DNA of 9,816 nucleotides from JBBRHH01 sp038222915 (lineage in GTDB: Bacteria > Planctomycetota > Phycisphaerae > Tepidisphaerales > Tepidisphaeraceae): the NCBI GenBank assembly GCA_038222915.1, contig JBBRHH010000199.1:1-9816 (forward strand), written 5' to 3'. A model generated the notes under the pieces. That model did not search any database. It was not told the DNA's origin and was given only the letters and a program-made list of their open reading frames with translations. Positions 5,600 through 9,816 of the stretch are shown one piece after another. Position numbers and translations under genes: made by a program. The first letter of the stretch is position 1; each line of letters begins with the position of its first letter.

Positions 5600-7251
5600 T
5601 TTCCCGGCGGCACGTCCAGGACGACACCCTCTGGCGTGCGCAAAATTTCACGGGTGGGCACGACGGCAAGCAATTCTTCGAGCCTGGGCAGATCGGTGCG
5701 ATAGGGGATCATGTCGTGATTGAAGTAGACGATGAGGCCGCCGTCCTTTTTTAGAAACGCCGCCATCTCGGCCAGTTGCACGTTGTAATTGTGGTTAATT
5801 TTACGGGTGTAGTAGTTCCATTTGTCGGGCGGCTCCCAGACGAGCAAACCATTGTAGAAATAGAGTGCGCTGGTTTCGTTGCTGACGATTCTGCTGTTGG
5901 TTGGAACAGTGTGAAGATAAGCGAATATTTCGGATGTGGCCCAGGGTTTTATGCTGAGCATTTTTTCCTCGTCGCGATTGGTGGCAATCCAACGTTCGGC
6001 GGCGCGGATGCGTGCAGCGAGCATCACCGCGACCAAGGCGATGAAGGCGATGGAAATTGCGCATTTGTTGGGCACGAACGACAAGAGATGGTTGAGCGAT
6101 ATTGCCGCGAAGAGCAACATGGGAATGTAAATGGGGAGGAGGATGCGGCCATCGAGCGGCGTGGCCGCGTCGAAGAACAGGAGGGTGGCGGCGACGAGCA
6201 TTGCGTACAGCAGTGTGAATGAGAGCAAGACGGTGAAGGACGGCTTTAGGCTTGCATCGATTTTTCCGCCGAGAGGCTTTTTTCTTCGGATCAGAAAAAC
6301 GATCACGGCGATGACCAGCAGGATGCACGCGAGGGATCGCTTTTGATGACCGATGTGCGCCAACTGCGGCATGAACCAGCTCAGGGTGGTGGAGACGCCT
6401 TGCCGGAGTGTCCACGCGGTCGGCATGTGAAATGCAAATTCGCGGTCGGTAGCGGTGCCTGCGACAATGCGGTTGTGCAGCGCCCAGGCCGCGCCTGGAA
6501 GCAATGCAACTGCGCCGTAGAGAATGACTTTCCAATTGCGGCGCCTGCGGGGGCCTTTTTCCAACAGCAGGATGCACAACATGCCAACGGGGGCGAGGAC
6601 GACGCCAGGATATCGTGTGAGAAGGGCAAGGGCGGCGGCGACGCTGGAGCCGATGAAGAGGCTGCGCCGGGGGTTTTCCAGATAAGTAATCAACCACCAG
6701 AGCGAGAGGAAAGTCAGGAAAAAAAAGCACGGCTCGCTGCCGACCAGCGCATGATTTTTGATCATGTCGATGTCGGTGATGATGAGAAGGCCGGCGATGA
6801 GGCCCGGCCAGACTGTACGCGCATGGCGTACGGCGATGTGGGCGGCGAGCACGGCACTGGCGGCGAAGAAAGCGATGCTGGTCCAGCGAGCCCATTGGAC
6901 GACTTCAACGCCCAGCCATTCGCCGGCGGCCAGGAATACAGAGGTGAGCGGCGGGAAGTGGGTGATGGGGTCGAGGCCGCCTTCGCCGGACGGCATGCTG
7001 AGGCCTCGACCATTGTTGAGGTTCCATGCGCCGGCGATGTAATCGACGGAGTCGACGCCGATGCCCATGGCGTTGTCGGTGACGTGTCTCAGGATCAATA
7101 CTGCGATGAACGCGATTGCGCCCAGCGACAGCCAGCGCCATCGCGGCGGAGCTGGGGCGAGTGGCGGGATCTCATTTAACGTCATCATAGTTGTCGTCGG
7201 CCGGATTCTTCGCGTTGGGGTCATGCTACTCAGAAAGCTCTGATTGGCCAT
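5596..7251 (-). CDS. GT-C-fold membrane glycosyltransferase (GT39-like)
   Basis: The protein has 551 residues from ATG 7251. ATGs at 7224 and 7188 are alternative starts; none has a clear ribosome-binding site. The first helix is about 39-56. The following loop has 'GVDSVDYIAGAWNLNNGRG' (65-83): an Asp-Ser-x-x-Tyr pattern typical of GT-C enzymes that carry a single acidic residue in loop one, followed by 'HFPPLTSVFLA' (98-108). 'VGSEPCFFFLTFLSLWW' (170-186) and 'LLTRYPGVVLAPVG' (210-223) are further family patterns. Roughly ten hydrophobic helices run to ~415, followed by a soluble C-terminal domain. That domain includes an alternating 'NSRIVSNETSALYFYNG' and 'GGLIVYFNHDM'. It likely transfers a sugar from a polyprenyl-phosphate donor outside the membrane; the specific reaction is unknown. 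It overlaps the next gene by four bases and is divergent from the acetyltransferase gene 54 bp away, so the two may share a control region. Confidence 0.83.
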   Translation of the reverse strand: MANQSFLSSMTPTRRIRPTTTMMTLNEIPPLAPAPPRWRWLSLGAIAFIAVLILRHVTDNAMGIGVDSVDYIAGAWNLNNGRGLSMPSGEGGLDPITHFPPLTSVFLAAGEWLGVEVVQWARWTSIAFFAASAVLAAHIAVRHARTVWPGLIAGLLIITDIDMIKNHALVGSEPCFFFLTFLSLWWLITYLENPRRSLFIGSSVAAALALLTRYPGVVLAPVGMLCILLLEKGPRRRRNWKVILYGAVALLPGAAWALHNRIVAGTATDREFAFHMPTAWTLRQGVSTTLSWFMPQLAHIGHQKRSLACILLVIAVIVFLIRRKKPLGGKIDASLKPSFTVLLSFTLLYAMLVAATLLFFDAATPLDGRILLPIYIPMLLFAAISLNHLLSFVPNKCAISIAFIALVAVMLAARIRAAERWIATNRDEEKMLSIKPWATSEIFAYLHTVPTNSRIVSNETSALYFYNGLLVWEPPDKWNYYTRKINHNYNVQLAEMAAFLKKDGGLIVYFNHDMIPYRTDLPRLEELLAVVPTREILRTPEGVVLDVPPGK

Positions 7252-7269
7252 CGTTCAAAGGAGCGGGCC

Positions 7270-7298
7270 TTCGCAAGTCGCCCGATTGGTGGTAAACA
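7270..7298 (+). promoter_or_regulatory. Weak promoter candidate for the GNAT gene
   Basis: TTCGCA (7270-7275) and TAAACA (7293-7298) are 17 bp apart. They match the sigma-70 consensus at four and three of six positions. The -10 candidate ends seven bases before ATG 7306, so the transcript would be nearly leaderless, and no Shine-Dalgarno site is present. The match is modest and could arise by chance. Confidence 0.25.
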
Positions 7299-7305
7299 TC
7301 CGGCC

Positions 7306-7776
7306 ATGCCCGATGTTTTCACCATTCGCCGCGCCCAACTTCAGGAAATTGCGGATTTGCGATATGCGATCCTGCGCGCCGGACTTCCGCGAAATGCCGC
7401 GGACTTCCCCGGCGATGATGATCAAGCCACACGGCACTACGCCGCCTGGTCGACGAGCGATCCGAGTGTGCTTCTGGCGTGCCTGAGTTTCATGCCCAGT
7501 GTGTGGAAAACGGCGGACAATGGATCGGAAGCGGCGTGGCAATTGCGAGGCATGGCGGTCGCGGAGCAATCGCAGCGCACCGGCGTTGGCCGGGCGCTGG
7601 TGCAATTTGCGCAAGCGGACTTGTTTGAAACGTCGCCAATCAAGCGGCACTGGTGCAATGCGCGCAAGCACGCGGCGGGATTTTACGAAAAGCTGGGTTG
7701 GCGAATTGTGTCGGATGAATTCGACATACCGACGGCCGGGCCACATTACATCATGAGTTATACGAATCAGGTTTGA
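7306..7776 (+). CDS. GNAT-family N-acetyltransferase
   Basis: This is a 156-residue soluble protein. The N-terminus 'FTIRRAQLQEIADLRYAILRAGLP' is the usual first strand and helix of the GNAT fold. Motif A is 'QLRGMAVAEQSQRTGVGRAL' (79-98), whose Q-R-T-G-V-G-R loop (90-96) is the acetyl-CoA pyrophosphate-binding site. 'WCNARKHAAGFYEKLGW' (116-132) is motif B. The ending 'EFDIPTAGPHYIMSY' is shared with ElaA/YjcF-like GNAT proteins. It would transfer an acetyl group from acetyl-CoA to a small molecule or protein amine; the substrate cannot be read from the sequence. The gene is on the opposite strand to the flanking glycosyltransferases, 54 bp from the start of one, and its 3' end overlaps the 3' end of the other by 10 bp. 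There is no clear ribosome-binding site before the ATG. Confidence 0.9.
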   Translation: MPDVFTIRRAQLQEIADLRYAILRAGLPRNAADFPGDDDQATRHYAAWSTSDPSVLLACLSFMPSVWKTADNGSEAAWQLRGMAVAEQSQRTGVGRALVQFAQADLFETSPIKRHWCNARKHAAGFYEKLGWRIVSDEFDIPTAGPHYIMSYTNQV

Positions 7777-9816
7777 TTGCGATCGCGGCGCCGTCGATCG
7801 GCGGGCGCGGTGGTGGGCGCGGGCCTCGCGAATGGATTCCATGCCGGCGTTGTAGTGGGCTTGGTGGTGGCTGGACGTGTAGTTGGCGGCACTAGCGCCT
7901 TGGGGGCGGGTTTGGTCAGTTCCAACATGTGCATATAGGGGGAGCGTTCACCCCGGCCGCCGCCGAAATCGCGGAAGCGTTGTGGTCGGCCGCCGCCAAA
8001 CGACGGGCGCTCGCGGCGCGGCAATGGAACCGTCATGGGATGCCAGCTCGAAATGACCGTGACGTCAAAACCGAGCGCCTCGGCCTGACGTTTGATGGCC
8101 TCGGGCGTTTCCCCCTGGGCGATGATGAAGACGCGGCGGTTGTGCTCGTAGGCCTTGTTGACGATGAGGCGGCGTTCGTCGGTGAGCAGCTTCTGGGTTT
8201 CGGTGGATTTGCGGTCGCCGCGCAGATTGTCGGCCGAGTCGCCCAGCCGCTCCTGGAGCATGGCCTCGATGCGGGCGGTGAGATCGGTGACACGCTTGGG
8301 ATCGAGGAACTGGGGCTTGTCAGGATCGGGGGTGCGGTTCATCTCGCCACGCAGGGTGGTTTCGTAAAAGACGCGTGAATCGTACAGGCGCGCCTGGGTG
8401 AGGAACTGCAGGTGATGCAGCAACTGCTCTTCATTGGAAAAAATGACGGCGTCGGAGGAGGGACAGTTGACACGCGCCAGCGCGGTGGTCACTTGTTCGG
8501 CGTTGTCGCGGAGGGTGAGACGCGTTTGCTGGTCCTGATCGTCATTGGTGATGGCTGGTTCGATGCTGATGGCGAATGCAGATGCACACAAGGCGCCCGC
8601 GGCGACGGCGGAGGTGAGGCCTGCCTTCTGCCAGAGAGCGCCGCGGTCGAGGCGGCGGAAGATGAAGGCGAGGATGACCACGATGGCGATCCAGGCGAGG
8701 CTGGCAGGGATCATGGCCCACCAGAGCGGGAGGTGGAAGACACGGTCGGCCAGGTGGGAGAAGTCGTATTGGAAGGAGGGGAAGATGCTGCCGGCATCGT
8801 CTTCGTGCATGGCCGTGGACATGCCGGCGCAGGCCAGCAGCGCAACAATTCCGACTGCACTGAAGCCGACGACGACCCATCGCGATGAGCGGATGGCGCC
8901 CATCGGCAGGCGGGAAAGACGCGCGAGAAGCCAGAAGGCGCAGAGAGTGAGAGGAGGAAGAACGGTGAGGAAGAATCGCATGTAGCTGGTTGCGCCGTTG
9001 TCGGGGGCGAAGTAATAGAAGGTGTAGATGGCGATGCTGGGAAAGATCCACGAGGCGATGAAGAGGCCAAAGCGCCAGCTCCAGAAGAACATGAACATGA
9101 GGCCGGCCACCGAGACGGGCATGATATAGGCGAGGCCGGTGTCGTTGAGCTGGTGCAGCATGGTGTACCAGTTGGTGGCGAAGAACTTGATGCCAAAGCC
9201 GGTGGATTCGTTGGTGGGGTCGTAGCCGGTCAGCGTGCCCATGGCGCGAACGTTGTAGCAGACGAGAATGAGGACGGGGATGGCCCAGCCTGTCAGGAGT
9301 AGGCCTGACTCGATCCAGGAGCGGAGTCTGCGGGGGCGGAGATTGAAGATGGCGACGATGAGGACAGGGAGGATGAGCAGGCCTTCGGTGTAGCGAATTG
9401 TCGTGGCCGACCCGATGAGGAAGCCGGCGAGCGTTGCAGTGAGGGCCGTGTTAAAGGGACCAAGCTGGCGGTGGGCGATACCTCCCTGCCACCATTTGAC
9501 CAGCATGAACATTCCGGCGGTGACGAAGAACAAGGTGGACGCGTGGCTGTTGGGATTTGTCGTGAGCGCCATTGTCACCGGGCTGCTGGCGAGGACGGCG
9601 GTGGCGAGAATGCCGGCGAACGACCCGGCGACGCGGCGCACGAGGAAGAAGAACGCGATCATCGCCAGCATCATGCAGGCGGGGTTGATCATGTAGGCGA
9701 GGCGCGGACCGTAGACGGGGCCGCCAATTTTTAAGGCGAGGGCGACGAGGGCGGAGAGGCCGATGGGATATTTGGGATAGAAGCGCTGGGCATCGGTTCC
9801 GAGGCCCGCCCCGACC
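7767..9816 (-). CDS. GT-C-type membrane glycosyltransferase, N-terminus outside the window
   Basis: The frame is open from the right edge (9816) to TGA 7767-7769, showing 682 residues. The ATG at 9692 is internal, because the upstream 41 codons read 'GTDAQRFYPKYPIGLSALVA', a family-like segment with the 'YPKYPIGL' pattern found after the first external loop of GT39-type enzymes. The acidic catalytic motif expected before it is off the window. About ten hydrophobic helices follow, including 'FLIGSATTIRYTEGLLILPVL', a helix-loop typical of the family. The last helix ends near 8532 ('AGALCASAFAISIEP'). The remaining ~254 residues are soluble. First comes an alpha/beta-like part with 'SSDAVIFSNEEQLLHHLQF' and 'RRVFIIAQGETPEAIKRQAEALGFDVTVI', then an 85-residue low-complexity tail rich in Arg/Gly and Pro/Thr. 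Donor and acceptor are unknown. It is convergent with the GNAT gene, with a 10-bp overlap. Confidence 0.8.
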   Translation of the reverse strand, partial: VGAGLGTDAQRFYPKYPIGLSALVALALKIGGPVYGPRLAYMINPACMMLAMIAFFFLVRRVAGSFAGILATAVLASSPVTMALTTNPNSHASTLFFVTAGMFMLVKWWQGGIAHRQLGPFNTALTATLAGFLIGSATTIRYTEGLLILPVLIVAIFNLRPRRLRSWIESGLLLTGWAIPVLILVCYNVRAMGTLTGYDPTNESTGFGIKFFATNWYTMLHQLNDTGLAYIMPVSVAGLMFMFFWSWRFGLFIASWIFPSIAIYTFYYFAPDNGATSYMRFFLTVLPPLTLCAFWLLARLSRLPMGAIRSSRWVVVGFSAVGIVALLACAGMSTAMHEDDAGSIFPSFQYDFSHLADRVFHLPLWWAMIPASLAWIAIVVILAFIFRRLDRGALWQKAGLTSAVAAGALCASAFAISIEPAITNDDQDQQTRLTLRDNAEQVTTALARVNCPSSDAVIFSNEEQLLHHLQFLTQARLYDSRVFYETTLRGEMNRTPDPDKPQFLDPKRVTDLTARIEAMLQERLGDSADNLRGDRKSTETQKLLTDERRLIVNKAYEHNRRVFIIAQGETPEAIKRQAEALGFDVTVISSWHPMTVPLPRRERPSFGGGRPQRFRDFGGGRGERSPYMHMLELTKPAPKALVPPTTRPATTKPTTTPAWNPFARPAPTTAPADRRRRDRNQT
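7954..7997 (-). repeat. In-frame short repeat coding FGGGR twice
   Basis: CGGCCGCCGCC occurs at 7954-7964 and again at 7987-7997, exactly 33 bp apart. The repeat therefore keeps frame and codes 'FGGGR' twice, 11 residues apart, in the tail of the third glycosyltransferase. It forms part of a low-complexity Arg/Gly-rich stretch. Confidence 0.55.

Noticed and set aside
6343..7179. Long + strand open frame (278 codons) opposite the second GT-C gene
   Set aside because: Same reason: hydrophilic low-information composition, no ribosome-binding site, and it is fully covered by a convincing -strand membrane protein.
7929..8378. + strand frame of 149 codons opposite the C-terminal domain of the third GT-C gene
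   Set aside because: It is an Ala/Gly/Val-rich shadow of a coding strand, with no motif and no ribosome-binding site.

Overview
The window is GC-rich bacterial DNA with densely packed genes. No rRNA, tRNA, CRISPR array or recognisable mobile element is visible. I would place it in the Planctomycetota, probably a Phycisphaerae-like lineage. The reasons are the Thr/Pro/Ala-rich 'PTTAPA'-type linkers in two exported or membrane proteins, a DUF3467 protein, a signal-peptide protein joining a helical 'RE.A...L' segment to a PDZ domain, and several genes without a Shine-Dalgarno site. This placement is inference from protein style; no marker gene is present.

Layout. (1) 1-293 (+): the C-terminal end of a protein that looks like an ATP-grasp enzyme, closed by a strong hairpin that overlaps its stop codon. 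(2) 343-2615 (-): a probable three-gene transcription unit. In transcription order it holds an aminoglycoside-phosphotransferase/CotS-fold kinase, a secreted PDZ protein and a DUF3467 protein. (3) 2848-4069 (+): a divergent pair, a glycine-zipper protein and a DUF2127 four-helix membrane protein. (4) 4073-7251 (-): two GT-C-fold (ArnT/PMT-like, GT39-type) membrane glycosyltransferases that overlap by ATGA and are probably translationally coupled. (5) 7306-7776 (+): a GNAT acetyltransferase, divergent from the GT-C pair and convergent with the next gene. (6) 7767-9816 (-): the C-terminal 682 residues of a third GT-C-type protein, whose N-terminus lies beyond the right edge.

How the genes may work together. 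The right half looks like a cell-envelope glycosylation neighbourhood: three polyprenyl-phosphate-sugar-dependent type transferases, with acceptor and sugar unknown. The left half is mixed housekeeping or accessory content with no pathway I can name. No stretch over 300 bases lacks a gene. The largest gap, about 230 bp between the kinase and the glycine-zipper gene, holds a good sigma-70-like promoter for the kinase and a perfect 8-bp inverted repeat before the glycine-zipper gene. I see no clear undescribed multi-gene system. The more unusual signals are the terminator with the stop codon in its loop, the -10-like boxes placed 7-8 nt before start codons of genes without a Shine-Dalgarno site, and the RG/PT-rich tail of the third GT-C protein.
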